Assembly (NCBI GenBank): GCA_964478165.1
Contig: CAYZGU010000010.1
Location: 62,001-126,000, forward strand
Reading direction: 5' to 3'
DNA length: 64,000 bases
Source of the DNA: CAYZGU01 sp964478165
GTDB taxonomy: Bacteria; Poribacteria; WGA-4E; JAJDTR01
Made by a program: the position numbers and the translations under genes. This document shows positions 34,169 to 42,913 of this stretch, in pieces. Every line of letters begins with the position of its first letter. Position 1 is the first letter of the stretch. The notes under the pieces were generated by a model. That model saw only the letters and a list, made by a program, of their open reading frames with translations. It was not told the origin of the DNA and searched no databases.

Positions 34169-34473
34169 CGCTGCAACACTATTTGGTCATCAGTTCAATC
34201 CTTTTTTCCCTTGGGATTTTTGCTGTTTTAACGCGTCGGAATGCCATTAGTATCCTCATGGGAATTGAGTTGATTCTGAACTCTTGTAATCTTAACTTCG
34301 CAGCCTTCTCGCGCTTTGTGACGCCTCCTGATGATATCAATGGACAGATTATCTCGATTTTTGGGATTGTTCTGGCCGCTGCCGAAGCCGCGGTGTTTTT
34401 GGCCATTATCTTGTCGATCTACAGGGAGTTTGGCACCATTCAACCCGATCGGACGGATACGTTGAAAGGATAA
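34165..34473 (+). CDS. nuoK: NADH-quinone oxidoreductase subunit K
   Basis: 102 residues, three membrane helices, standard NuoK size. The conserved Glu in helix 2, within MGIELILNSCNLNFAAF, and the C-terminal AAEAAVFLAIILSIYR with the second Glu are kept. Part of the proton-pumping arm. It overlaps nuoJ by four bases. Confidence 0.96.
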   Translation: MTLQHYLVISSILFSLGIFAVLTRRNAISILMGIELILNSCNLNFAAFSRFVTPPDDINGQIISIFGIVLAAAEAAVFLAIILSIYREFGTIQPDRTDTLKG

Positions 34474-34536
34474 CGGGTCCTGTTTTTTTGCGGGTTAAGT
34501 CTAGTTTTTTGAGTCCCTACTGTTAGGAAGAGTGGA

Positions 34537-36717
34537 ATGGCCGTTGTATTACTTATCAGCATAATTCTTCTCAGTCCCCTTGCTGCCTTTGCCTTTTTTG
34601 GACTGCTATCGCTTAAAGGACGAAATTTTGCCCGGCAGGATTTGGTTTCAACTGTGGCGATGCTCATCGCAGCCACTTGTTCCTTCCTTCTACTCTCGCA
34701 GATTTCCTCACACCCAGAACCAATTGCCCTAACGTGGATAAACATCAGTGAAATTAGCTTGTCAATGGGTTTCTATTTTGATAGCGTAACTGCGATTATG
34801 TTGCTCGTTGTCACGATTGTCAGTAGCCTCGTTCATGTGTTTTCGATGAGTTACATGCATGGCGACCCCCGCTATCCTCGGTTTTTTGCCTTCCTATCGT
34901 TATTCTCATTTTCGATGTTGTTCCTAGTGGTTTCTGATAACCTACTGGGCATCTACATTGGTTGGGAACTTGTAGGATTATGTTCTTATCTACTCATTGG
35001 GTTTTGGTTTGAGAAAGATTCTGCGGCGAATGCCTGTAAGAAGGCGTTCTTGACGACGAGAATCGGCGATGTGGGAATGTTCGTGGGGATGATGATGCTT
35101 TTCACGAAATTCGGCACGTTCGCGCTGTATGGTGAGGGTGGTATCTTCGCCTTGGTTGCAAACTTGGGTGATGGAGATATGCTGTGGCTGTCAATCGCGG
35201 GCATTCTCGTTTTCTGCGGGGCTATCGGTAAATCTGCACAGGTTCCTCTTCACACTTGGTTACCCGATGCCATGGAGGGTCCGACGCCGGTTAGCGCCTT
35301 GATTCATGCGGCGACTATGGTCGCGGCTGGAGTTTACTTGACCGCGCGGATGTTCCCGATTCTGACGCCTGGCTCTTCGTTAGCGATTGCTTATGTGGGC
35401 GGTGTTACGGCTTTATTGGCAGCGACAATCGCCATTGTTCGATTTGACATCAAGCGGGTACTCGCATACTCCACAATTAGCCAACTTGGTTACATGATGT
35501 TGGCAATCGGTGCTGGAAGCTATGTCGCCGGTCTATTCCATTTGACTACGCATGCCTTTTTCAAAGCGCTGTTGTTCCTTGGGTCTGGTAGCGTGATTCA
35601 CGCCTTGCACGTCCGCCACGATTCCCACAATCACGAGTCAGAGGCAGGTGATGATGACGCTATAGGGTTTAACAGCTTCGGCATCCCAGCGGAACAGGAT
35701 ATGCGTCATATGGGCGGCCTCCGCCATAAAATGCCGATAACGTTTCTAACTATGTTGATTGCCACGTTGTCAATCTCGGGCGTACCTTTTCTCTTCTCCG
35801 GGTTCTGGAGCAAAGACGCTGTCTTGGGTGGTGTGCTCGAAAGGGCAATGGAGTGGGGATCCATTCATTATTACATCTTGTTCGTCCTGGCACTAGGTGC
35901 AGCCGGTCTTACCGCATTCTATATGTTCCGCCTGATCTTTATGACCTTCTTCGGTGAGCCTCGTAATAAAGAGATGTACGACCAGGCTCATGAATCCAAT
36001 GCCTTGATGACAGTTCCATTGATTCTTCTCGCAGTTCTCAGTATGCCAGTTGTCAATAAATGGTCTTTTGAGACATATATAAAAGCGCCGAAACAACCCC
36101 ATGTTCATGCGTCAGAACATGTTCGTGCTGGACAAAGCCACCCAATTCTAATGGTTGACGCAGGTGCTGACGACGTGCACGTTGTCGAAGATGTTTCGCA
36201 TGACAACCACCATGATGGTAATATTGTGGCGGTAGGCCATCATGGCCATAGTCCGGCTCATTCCATAGCGATGGTGCTCTCGATTGTTGTCGCGGGTTTA
36301 GGCATCCTGTTATCATGGTTATTCTATCATCGGAGGGCATTCTCTCCTGAATCTGCTAAGTCCAGTTTGTTTCCCATCTACAATATGTGTTGGAATAAAT
36401 ACTATTTCGATGAATTCTATAACGGGGTGCTTGTAGCATTTACGATTGGTTGGGGTAAAGTGCTGAAAGTTTTCGACTCATGGGTGGTTGATGGAGTGGT
36501 CAACGCAGTAGCCTTTTTGACACGAGCAGTATTCGCGGCGATTAGTGGTTGGTTTGACAATACCTTTGTTGATGGGCTTGTTAACGCAGTTGGCAAAGTC
36601 ATCTGGGGATTCGGTGGAAGAGTTAGACGAATTCAAACAGGAGCCATTCAAAATTACCTGTTGATGATTCTAGGCGGTGTCGTGCTGTTGATTCTAATTT
36701 TCAGACAGTTTTTATAG
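34537..36717 (+). CDS. nuoL: NADH-quinone oxidoreductase subunit L, with His-rich loop inserts
   Basis: 726 residues, about 110 longer than typical NuoL. Antiporter-like core: WELVGLCSYLLIGFWFEK (helix 5 region with the Glu of the proton channel), LHTWLPDAMEGPTPVSALIHAATMVAAGVYL (key parts HTWLPDAMEGPTPVSA) and STISQLGYM. The C-terminal lateral helix region is present. Two insertions are very rich in His and acidic residues: about 365-395 (HVRHDSHNHESEAGDDD) and about 525-570 (HVHASEHVRAG, then HDNHHDG and VGHHGHSPAH). These resemble metal-buffering loops. NuoL is the end pump of the complex. RBS AGGAAG before the start. Confidence 0.95.
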   Translation: MAVVLLISIILLSPLAAFAFFGLLSLKGRNFARQDLVSTVAMLIAATCSFLLLSQISSHPEPIALTWINISEISLSMGFYFDSVTAIMLLVVTIVSSLVHVFSMSYMHGDPRYPRFFAFLSLFSFSMLFLVVSDNLLGIYIGWELVGLCSYLLIGFWFEKDSAANACKKAFLTTRIGDVGMFVGMMMLFTKFGTFALYGEGGIFALVANLGDGDMLWLSIAGILVFCGAIGKSAQVPLHTWLPDAMEGPTPVSALIHAATMVAAGVYLTARMFPILTPGSSLAIAYVGGVTALLAATIAIVRFDIKRVLAYSTISQLGYMMLAIGAGSYVAGLFHLTTHAFFKALLFLGSGSVIHALHVRHDSHNHESEAGDDDAIGFNSFGIPAEQDMRHMGGLRHKMPITFLTMLIATLSISGVPFLFSGFWSKDAVLGGVLERAMEWGSIHYYILFVLALGAAGLTAFYMFRLIFMTFFGEPRNKEMYDQAHESNALMTVPLILLAVLSMPVVNKWSFETYIKAPKQPHVHASEHVRAGQSHPILMVDAGADDVHVVEDVSHDNHHDGNIVAVGHHGHSPAHSIAMVLSIVVAGLGILLSWLFYHRRAFSPESAKSSLFPIYNMCWNKYYFDEFYNGVLVAFTIGWGKVLKVFDSWVVDGVVNAVAFLTRAVFAAISGWFDNTFVDGLVNAVGKVIWGFGGRVRRIQTGAIQNYLLMILGGVVLLILIFRQFL

Positions 36718-36816
36718 TATCGGATGCATCTGGAATGGTTGAACTAGAATTCAAGATCTGATTTGGGAGTAAGTCTCAATTATTCTGTGTTGATGTGATT
36801 AGGAGGAATTCGCTAG

Positions 36817-38328
36817 ATGCTATTGACGTTGATGATTTTTGTTCCGCTGGTAGGCATGGTTGTTGTCTTGTGTCTACCGCGAGATGCAGAAGAACACATA
36901 AAACGAGTAACACTTGGGATTACCCTTATTCCGCTTCTCCTGGGTGTCGTGTTGTTTCTCCAGTTTGATCGGACTAGTGCAGGGCTTCAACATACTATGA
37001 ATGTAGTGTGGATTGAGGCATTCAATATTCACTATCATGTCGGAATAGATGGATTGAGTGTAACGCTTCTTCTCTTAACCACCCTACTCGGACCGATTTG
37101 TGTCCTTGCGTCATGGCGGAGTATTGAGAACGGTATCAAGGCATACATGGCCCTGTTCTTGTTGCTGGAAACGGGAATGCTTGGCTTCTTTGCGGCGTTA
37201 GATCTCTTCCTTTTTTACGTTTTCTTCGAGTTGACGTTGTTGCCGATGTATTTCCTGATAGGAGTTTGGGGTGGCCCCAGGCGTGAGTATGCGGCCATTA
37301 AATTCTTTCTGTACACCCTGTTTGGCAGTGTGCTAATGCTCATTGCTATGATTGCTGTCTATCTCAAGGGGGGTACATTTGACATTCCAACGTTAATCGA
37401 GTTAACAAAACAGTCGGGACATGCGCTTTCTGACCCGGTATTTCAAATCTGGGTTTTCTTGGGTTTCTTTATCGGTTTCGCGGTAAAAGTGCCAATCTTT
37501 CCCTTCCATACATGGCTTCCCGATGCACATGTCGAAGCGCCTACAGCAATAAGTGTGATTCTTGCGGCTATTCTACTGAAGATGGGGACTTACGGCCTGA
37601 TTCGCATTAACTTTGCAATGTTTCCAGAGGGAATGGCGTTCTTCACAGATCCCAGCGTGGCGAGAGGGATGGGACGCTCCGAATCCTGGGGCTATGCGCT
37701 TGCCATCCTTGGCTTTATTAACATTGTCTACGGTTCTTTGTGTGCACTTGCTCAAACTGATTTCAAGAAGCTGGTCGCGTACTCCAGTATTGGCCACATG
37801 GGATTTGTTATCCTGGGGCTTGCGGCGCGTAATGAAAGTGGAGTGACGGGAGCGATTCTGCAGATGTTCAATCACGGTGTTATAAGCGCGATGCTGTTTT
37901 TACTCGTAGGTGTCGTGTATGACCGCGCACATCACCGTGAGATTAATGGATTCGGTGGACTAGGAACTAAAATGCCAATCTACACTGGAATTACAACGCT
38001 AGCGTTCATGGCGTCACTTGGATTGCCTGGGTTGAGTGGATTCGTGGGTGAGGCATTGGCGCTACTTGGGGCTTATAGCAAGTATAAGATGTTGACGATC
38101 CTATCCACGATCGGTATCGTCGTTGGTGCGGCATATTTTCTCTGGACGCTGCAGCGTGTTTTCCTTGGACAGCTGAATCCCAAATATGAAAGCATCTCTG
38201 AAATTAATGGGCGGGAGATTCTAACGCTTGCACCATTGGCTATCCTCACTATTGTTCTGGGGGTTTGGCCGTCGTTCATCATTAATATGTTCAATCGAGC
38301 TGTTAGCGCTTTGCCGCTTGTGCCGTAA
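36817..38328 (+). CDS. nuoM: NADH-quinone oxidoreductase subunit M
   Basis: 503 residues, about 14 helices. Conserved antiporter-like segments: FFELTLLPMYFLIGVWGG (with the channel Glu), FHTWLPDAHVEAPTAISVILAA and AYSSIGHMGFVILG, plus FGGLGTKMP near the end. Middle pump of complex I. It has an AGGAGG ribosome site before the ATG and is followed by nuoN after 14 bases. Confidence 0.97.
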   Translation: MLLTLMIFVPLVGMVVVLCLPRDAEEHIKRVTLGITLIPLLLGVVLFLQFDRTSAGLQHTMNVVWIEAFNIHYHVGIDGLSVTLLLLTTLLGPICVLASWRSIENGIKAYMALFLLLETGMLGFFAALDLFLFYVFFELTLLPMYFLIGVWGGPRREYAAIKFFLYTLFGSVLMLIAMIAVYLKGGTFDIPTLIELTKQSGHALSDPVFQIWVFLGFFIGFAVKVPIFPFHTWLPDAHVEAPTAISVILAAILLKMGTYGLIRINFAMFPEGMAFFTDPSVARGMGRSESWGYALAILGFINIVYGSLCALAQTDFKKLVAYSSIGHMGFVILGLAARNESGVTGAILQMFNHGVISAMLFLLVGVVYDRAHHREINGFGGLGTKMPIYTGITTLAFMASLGLPGLSGFVGEALALLGAYSKYKMLTILSTIGIVVGAAYFLWTLQRVFLGQLNPKYESISEINGREILTLAPLAILTIVLGVWPSFIINMFNRAVSALPLVP

Positions 38329-38342
38329 ACAGGGGAGGACAC

Positions 38343-39812
38343 GTGTTGCCGTTAGCAAACATCCAAAGCATTCCATATTTCATCCCTGAATTGGTGCTCG
38401 TTCTTTTCGCGGTGGCAGTGATCTTGGTGGATCTGACAACAAGAAACAGGGATAATCATAGAGTTGCGTACCTGGCTCTTGCCGGTGTCGCCGTGTCGCT
38501 GATTGCGGTGATTACGACTGGATCTGCGGAACGCTCTCTCTTCCTTGGAATGATTCGGCTGGATAGTTTCGCTGTGTTCTTCAAAATCCTCATTCTAGTT
38601 GTTACTGCGATTACCATTCTGTTTTCACTCAAATCGAACGAGCTCGATTCACGAATGAACGGTGAATACTATGCGCTTTTGCTCGCTGTGACATTTGGTA
38701 TGTTCCTTATGGCATCGTCAACGAACTTGTTGATGATTTTTATTTCACTGGAAATGGTCAGTCTGACCTCTTATATCCTAGCGGGATTCCTGACACGTAA
38801 TCCACGGTCGAGTGAGGCAGCATTCAAGTATATTACGTATGGTGCCGTGGCTTCTGGCACAATGCTGTTCGGATTATCGATGCTGTTTGGGCTCACGGGT
38901 ACGGGGGATGTGGTAGAGATTAGTAATCGACTTGCCGAGATGTTCGGACGCGGTAACGTGTATTCACTCACGGTGCTCGTGTCAATTACGTTTATCCTCG
39001 CAGGAGTTGGCTATAAGATGGCTTCGGTACCGTTCCACATGTGGTCTCCGGATGTTTATGAGGGTGCGCCGATTCCGATTACTGCGTTCTTGTCAGTCGC
39101 ATCCAAAGCAGCTGGGTTTGCATTGTTCATTCGATTGTTCAATTCGGCGTTTAAATCATCAGATCTACTTGCCTCCGTTAATTGGTCTCTCATGCTTGCG
39201 ATTGTCTCCGCTCTGACAATGACCATCGGTAACTTTGCTGCACTTCCACAACGGAATGTCAAAAGGCTCCTGGCATATTCAAGTATTGCTCACGGGGGAT
39301 ATCTACTCATGGGAGCAGTGTTGCTTACGCCAGAGGGACTACAAGCTGTCTTATTCTATCTAGTTGTCTATCTGTTTATGAACCTGGGGGCGTTTTTCGT
39401 GGTTATCCTGATTGCGGACGAGGTGGGTAGTGAAACCATTGACGGATACCGGAATCTTAAGTCACGTGCACCGCTGGTGGCGATATCGATGGCTATTTTC
39501 CTGTTTTCGTTGACGGGGCTTCCACCATTTGCGGGGTTTTTCGGTAAATGGCTTCTCTTTACAGCGGTGATTCAGCAAGAGCTCTACTGGTTGGCGGTTA
39601 TCGGTCTACTTAATTCGGTTGTCTCGCTCTACTACTATGCACGTATTGTCAAGGCCATGTTTCTTGAGCCCTCTGATGAGACAGAAACCATCTCTTTTTC
39701 CTTCGGGAACCTCGTGTTGCTCATTGTATTGGTCGTGCCGACCGTGGTTATTGGCTTTTGGAATACCCTTTATAAGTTATCATTGAATTCTCTAGGGAAG
39801 ATAATGGGATGA
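38343..39812 (+). CDS. nuoN: NADH-quinone oxidoreductase subunit N
   Basis: 489 residues, about 14 helices; closest pump to the membrane junction. Conserved parts: FISLEMVSLTSYILAGFL (channel Glu), MASVPFHMWSPDVYEGAPIPITAFLS (in part FHMWSPDVYEGAPIP) and LLAYSSIAHGGYLLMG. The start is GTG 38343, which begins 14 bases after nuoM. Last gene of the nuo operon; no hairpin terminator is seen before the tRNA promoter at 39832. Confidence 0.96.
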   Translation: MLPLANIQSIPYFIPELVLVLFAVAVILVDLTTRNRDNHRVAYLALAGVAVSLIAVITTGSAERSLFLGMIRLDSFAVFFKILILVVTAITILFSLKSNELDSRMNGEYYALLLAVTFGMFLMASSTNLLMIFISLEMVSLTSYILAGFLTRNPRSSEAAFKYITYGAVASGTMLFGLSMLFGLTGTGDVVEISNRLAEMFGRGNVYSLTVLVSITFILAGVGYKMASVPFHMWSPDVYEGAPIPITAFLSVASKAAGFALFIRLFNSAFKSSDLLASVNWSLMLAIVSALTMTIGNFAALPQRNVKRLLAYSSIAHGGYLLMGAVLLTPEGLQAVLFYLVVYLFMNLGAFFVVILIADEVGSETIDGYRNLKSRAPLVAISMAIFLFSLTGLPPFAGFFGKWLLFTAVIQQELYWLAVIGLLNSVVSLYYYARIVKAMFLEPSDETETISFSFGNLVLLIVLVVPTVVIGFWNTLYKLSLNSLGKIMG

Positions 39813-39831
39813 GGGCGAGTTTCCCAAAAAC

Positions 39832-39860
39832 TTGACAAGAAGTTGATCTCTTGGTATAAT
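39832..39860 (+). promoter_or_regulatory. Perfect consensus promoter of the tRNA pair
   Basis: TTGACA (39832-39837), 17 bases, TATAAT (39855-39860): every base of the sigma-70 consensus is matched. The first tRNA begins ten bases after the -10 box, so transcription starts almost at the mature 5' end. Confidence 0.9.
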
Positions 39861-39869
39861 TCCCGCCGT

Positions 39870-39943
39870 TGCCCGGTCGTCTAATGGCAGGACACATGGC
39901 TCTGGACCATGTTGCGAAGGTTCGAGTCCTTCCCGGGCAGCCA
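39870..39943 (+). tRNA. tRNA-Gln (anticodon CTG), CCA encoded
   Basis: 74 bases fold as a standard cloverleaf: acceptor TGCCCGG / CCGGGCA, D-arm GTC...GAC, anticodon stem CATGG / CCATG with loop CTCTGGA (anticodon CTG, decoding CAG), a short variable loop and a T-arm with TTCGAGT. The discriminator is G and the 3' CCA is in the DNA. Four bases separate it from the next tRNA. Confidence 0.9.
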
Positions 39944-39947
39944 CTGT

Positions 39948-40019
39948 GGCGCTATCGTCTAGGGGTTAGGACGGGTGGTTCTCAGCCATCAAACCGGGGT
40001 TCGATTCCCCGTAGCGCTA
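39948..40019 (+). tRNA. tRNA-Glu (anticodon CTC), no CCA encoded
   Basis: 72 bases: acceptor GGCGCTA / TAGCGCT (with a G-U at the end), D-arm with GTCTAGGGGTTAGGAC, anticodon stem GGTGG / CCATC with loop TTCTCAG (anticodon CTC, decoding GAG), T-arm with GGGGTTCGATTCCCC. Discriminator A; the next bases are TTG, so CCA must be added by an enzyme, unlike its neighbour tRNA-Gln. Confidence 0.9.
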
Positions 40020-40096
40020 TTGGTTGAAAGCAGGTTTGAAGACTGCATTCGGTATCTAAGGCCGCATCTAAGTGGATAATGATTTGTCTAATCAAT

Positions 40097-40116
40097 CCGC
40101 GTAGGGCGGCTTTTTT
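40097..40116 (+). terminator. Intrinsic terminator after the tRNA pair
   Basis: Short stem CCGC / GCGG with a five-base loop GTAGG, then C and six T. It ends the tRNA transcript about 80 bases after tRNA-Glu. Nearly the same element occurs after the GH31 gene. Confidence 0.65.
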
Positions 40117-40195
40117 ACTTGGGAGGACCACATGGATTGGACAAGGAACAGCTCTTTAATGTCAATACTCCTAAGTGATTTTGACGGAAGGTTAA

Positions 40196-40528
40196 TCAAG
40201 TCGGAGCGAGAACAGTTCTGCTTCTAGGCGCTTCTTTTCTTGGTGGGGTTGTTGGGTTTTTTGGTTCTATCACTTCCAGCGGGATTGTCTGCTGGCCAAT
40301 TGCACTTACGATCTCCGCTAGTTGATTCTCAGCTTGATTAATCCATCTGGTGTAGCTTTATCCTCTCCTTTGAGCCCCGTTCTTCTTCTCCCAGTGTTTT
40401 CGATTGACTTCCCCCATCCACTTCTTGAAAAACGCTGTTTCCAACAGTTCGGCCATGACTTGGTCTAAGGTTTGTTTTTCGATAGCAGTAGCTTTTAGAT
40501 GGGATTTGTTCTCGCGTTTGAACTTGCG
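40196..40528 (-). pseudogene. Coding relic with one in-frame stop, family unknown
   Basis: One minus-strand frame runs 110 codons and reads like protein, rich in Lys, Glu and Gln (VMAELLETAFFKKWMGEVNR, then EKKNGAQRRG), interrupted only by TAA at 40358-40360, after which it continues (WINQAENQLAEIVSAIGQQ) to a TGA. It lacks a start codon near the upstream TGA. The continuity of composition across the stop suggests a recently broken gene. No family recognised. Confidence 0.35.
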
Positions 40529-41041
40529 TCATCTGCACCGCGAAACGCACCTACATACAATAGATTCTCTTTTTCTTCTGTGTTTATCTGCTTTGGAATG
40601 CGGCTTCACAGCGGTCGTATACCAGTATTACTGTGGGTGGATAGGCGGACGTCATCTGTAGTCTCTTGCCCCTACTTCTGTTTTGCATCTTCTCATAAAC
40701 CTGGTCGGCCTATTTCTCTGTGATTAGCGCCGTGTTTGCATCTTTTGCTTTAGGTTTCCGTTTCATGTTGTTGTCATGCACGTTCCAACATCAACACTGA
40801 GCACACTGGTGGTTTCTTCTTGATGGCAGAAGTGCGTTGGGATTTAATCACGCGCGGGAGTAGGAAAAACCACACCGATGAAATTAGAAGAACAACGCTG
40901 TTGGGTGCCGAAGAAGAAAAATCTGAAATTGAACTCCCACGAGCTGGAGGAATGCGAGGAAGATACAACAAACTTATCAACGAAGGCCAATCTATCTACG
41001 TGTGTAAGGGACACTAAGCGTTCTTCTTTTTGCTGACAGTG

Positions 41042-41076
41042 GAGTGTCCCATCAAATAGTTCGCGAAATTCTAGAG
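41042..41076. repeat. Short repeat, left copy flanking the Tc locus
   Basis: This 35-base stretch, beginning GAGTGTCCCATC and ending TTCTAGAG, matches 57299-57333 at 30 of 35 positions in the same orientation. The two lie on either side of the toxin genes (about 16.2 kb apart). Confidence 0.55.
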
Positions 41077-41482
41077 GGTCGGGAGGCGAAGAATCGCGGA
41101 TTGTTTCTCTACTGTACAGATGTATAAAATAGTATACTTGTGGCGACCAGGCTGAGTACGCTTCGTCTTCCCCCGTCAGGCCGCCCGGGGGAATCTCAAT
41201 GGAAAGGTGGTACTGTATTCAGGTTATAGCAAGAGTGGCAGTCACCCAATCCCTACTGCACTGCAGTCCAAACGCTATTATCGACTGGTGTTCTCGCCGT
41301 GTTTTGCCGTCCTCATTCCCTGTAGATCTTCGCTCTTGGCACTTGAAATCGTTTGCGAATAAGCTATTTGGCACACCTCTTGCGCTACAATCCTCCGAAG
41401 GGCAAAATCGTTTTCTTGCCTGATTCAAAACGGGCTAAATACATGAATGCATTACCCATACATAAATTGCAAGGATAAGAAC

Positions 41483-42553
41483 ATGAAAACGACAATTGCA
41501 ACTCGAAGAACTCGAATGATTGTCCGAAGGAAAGGACTCGTGAATAGGAAACCATTGTCCTACATTATCGCATGCGTACTTCTTCTAATTCTCACTAACT
41601 ATACTTTTGAGGGATTTGCGCAGGATTACATAGAGCTATCAACACCTGGTATTGCGGGCATTGGTGCCTATTATGATGGAATGTTTCGTGGTAAGGTCAA
41701 CCCCGCGGCGGTCGGGTATGTAAAAGAATCACTCGGTTTTGGTGTCGTCAGCAAAGCAACGAAATCCAATATGCGCTCTTTTTGTGCCGAGTACAACACG
41801 AATCGGCTCTCGATTTCGGATGTTCGTTCAGAATTGGCACGAGCAAAGGTGCATTTTGGAATGGACAGATTGGAAGAGGTCTATGAACCCTCACAGCAGA
41901 TAGGCGAACTCTTGCAGCTAACGACCCGATTCAACATGGACGTGACAAAATCGATTCGCTTCGGCGTTGGGCAACAGGTCAACCATATCACCGGGCTAGC
42001 TTTCAAGCGGAAAGACGCAGGAAAGGGAGCCAAATTTGGCAATTTCGATATAGATTTGACATCATTTGCAATAGACCTCGGTGCGGCCGTGCAGTTGTCG
42101 CGCCATTTCTATCTGTCGATGTACGGGCAGAACGCACTGTATTTCACCCTCGGCGAGCCGTCCGTTGGACAAGTCGCGGGTAGCGGAATCGCACCCGAAA
42201 TTGAACTGCGAGCGCCACTTATCGTGGGCGGTGGACCGACCATTGCCCTGGCACAGTTGGTCGCCAGCCTGGATATTTTCTATTTGTCGAATATTGGTGA
42301 CCCACCGGGTCTCCGGGGAACGGCATTTTACACACTGTTTCTCGCCAATGAGCGCTTCCGGATTAAACTCGGCGCGGGCGCGCAAACCGTTGCGAGTTCA
42401 AACTGGCTTAACGATTTCAAAGGCGAGATGGTTGCTTCTTTCTGGACGAGTGAACGTCTGTCCATCACTTACGGCATTTACGCTGCTCGGAGCCGTGCAG
42501 GAGGCAAGGGCCGTGTCCACCATTGTGCTGGGATTTCATGGCTGTGGGAATAG
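41483..42553 (+). CDS. Predicted outer-membrane beta-barrel protein upstream of the toxin genes
   Basis: About 356 residues. A long, basic N terminus (R/K-rich for about 25 residues) precedes a hydrophobic stretch (YIIACVLLLILTNYTF) and a likely cleavage near FAQ|D, so it is exported. The mature part alternates polar and hydrophobic residues, and has the opening pattern of OMPP1/PorV-type barrels (PGIAGIGAYYDGMFRGKVNPAAVGYV), ending in an aromatic residue followed by E (SWLWE). Exact family is uncertain. It has an AAGGAT site before ATG 41483; the open frame reaches 41447. The stop lies 360 bases before the TcA start, and both point the same way, which suggests it helps display, anchor or export the toxin. 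Confidence 0.65.
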   Translation: MKTTIATRRTRMIVRRKGLVNRKPLSYIIACVLLLILTNYTFEGFAQDYIELSTPGIAGIGAYYDGMFRGKVNPAAVGYVKESLGFGVVSKATKSNMRSFCAEYNTNRLSISDVRSELARAKVHFGMDRLEEVYEPSQQIGELLQLTTRFNMDVTKSIRFGVGQQVNHITGLAFKRKDAGKGAKFGNFDIDLTSFAIDLGAAVQLSRHFYLSMYGQNALYFTLGEPSVGQVAGSGIAPEIELRAPLIVGGGPTIALAQLVASLDIFYLSNIGDPPGLRGTAFYTLFLANERFRIKLGAGAQTVASSNWLNDFKGEMVASFWTSERLSITYGIYAARSRAGGKGRVHHCAGISWLWE

Positions 42554-42588
42554 GAATTAGAGTTGAACTTTCAGCAGTCATCGGCGGA

Positions 42589-42617
42589 TTGGGCGAAATA
42601 AACATCATTCGTATAAT
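42589..42617 (+). promoter_or_regulatory. Candidate promoter of the TcA gene
   Basis: TTGGGC (42589-42594), 17 bases, TATAAT (42612-42617). A perfect -10 with a weak -35. A separate TTGACA at 42640 has no good -10 partner. Would give a leader of about 290 bases. Confidence 0.4.
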
Positions 42618-42913
42618 ATGTATCGGACAAGGAAAACTCTTGACAGTGTGTAGGGTTTTCAGTTACAACAATAGGATTATACTCTATGGAGATTTGCATC
42701 AATCTTCCCTTAGCACCTTGATTTTGATTGAAATCATCGATTCTCTCTCAGAGTGGGTCACAGCTCTGAGGGCGGAGTTGACCAGCAAGATTTAGCGCAA
42801 AAAGATAACAAAAGAAACTGAACCGCCTGTCTTCATTGCAAGGCGTTAGTTGGGTCGATTGGCTAACAACCAAAGGTGCGTTGTTAGCTTCAATCAACAA
42901 GGAGAAAAATAGC

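Larger units (their letters stand above)
40117..41482. other. Gene-poor, decayed region between tRNAs and Tc locus
   Basis: About 1.35 kb without an intact gene. It contains a probable coding relic on the minus strand (40196-40528, listed separately), a plus-strand frame of about 65 codons at 40820-41017 (VRWDLITRGSRKNHTDEIRR, no known match) and, at 41042-41076, one copy of a short repeat found also at 57299. The rest shows nothing I recognise. Confidence 0.5.

Noticed and set aside
41042..41076. Idea that the flanking repeat encodes the end of a tyrosine recombinase (reading FANYLMGHSTVS)
   Set aside because: Both copies have an in-frame TAG just before the motif, and the Arg/Tyr catalytic residues are absent; kept only as a DNA repeat.
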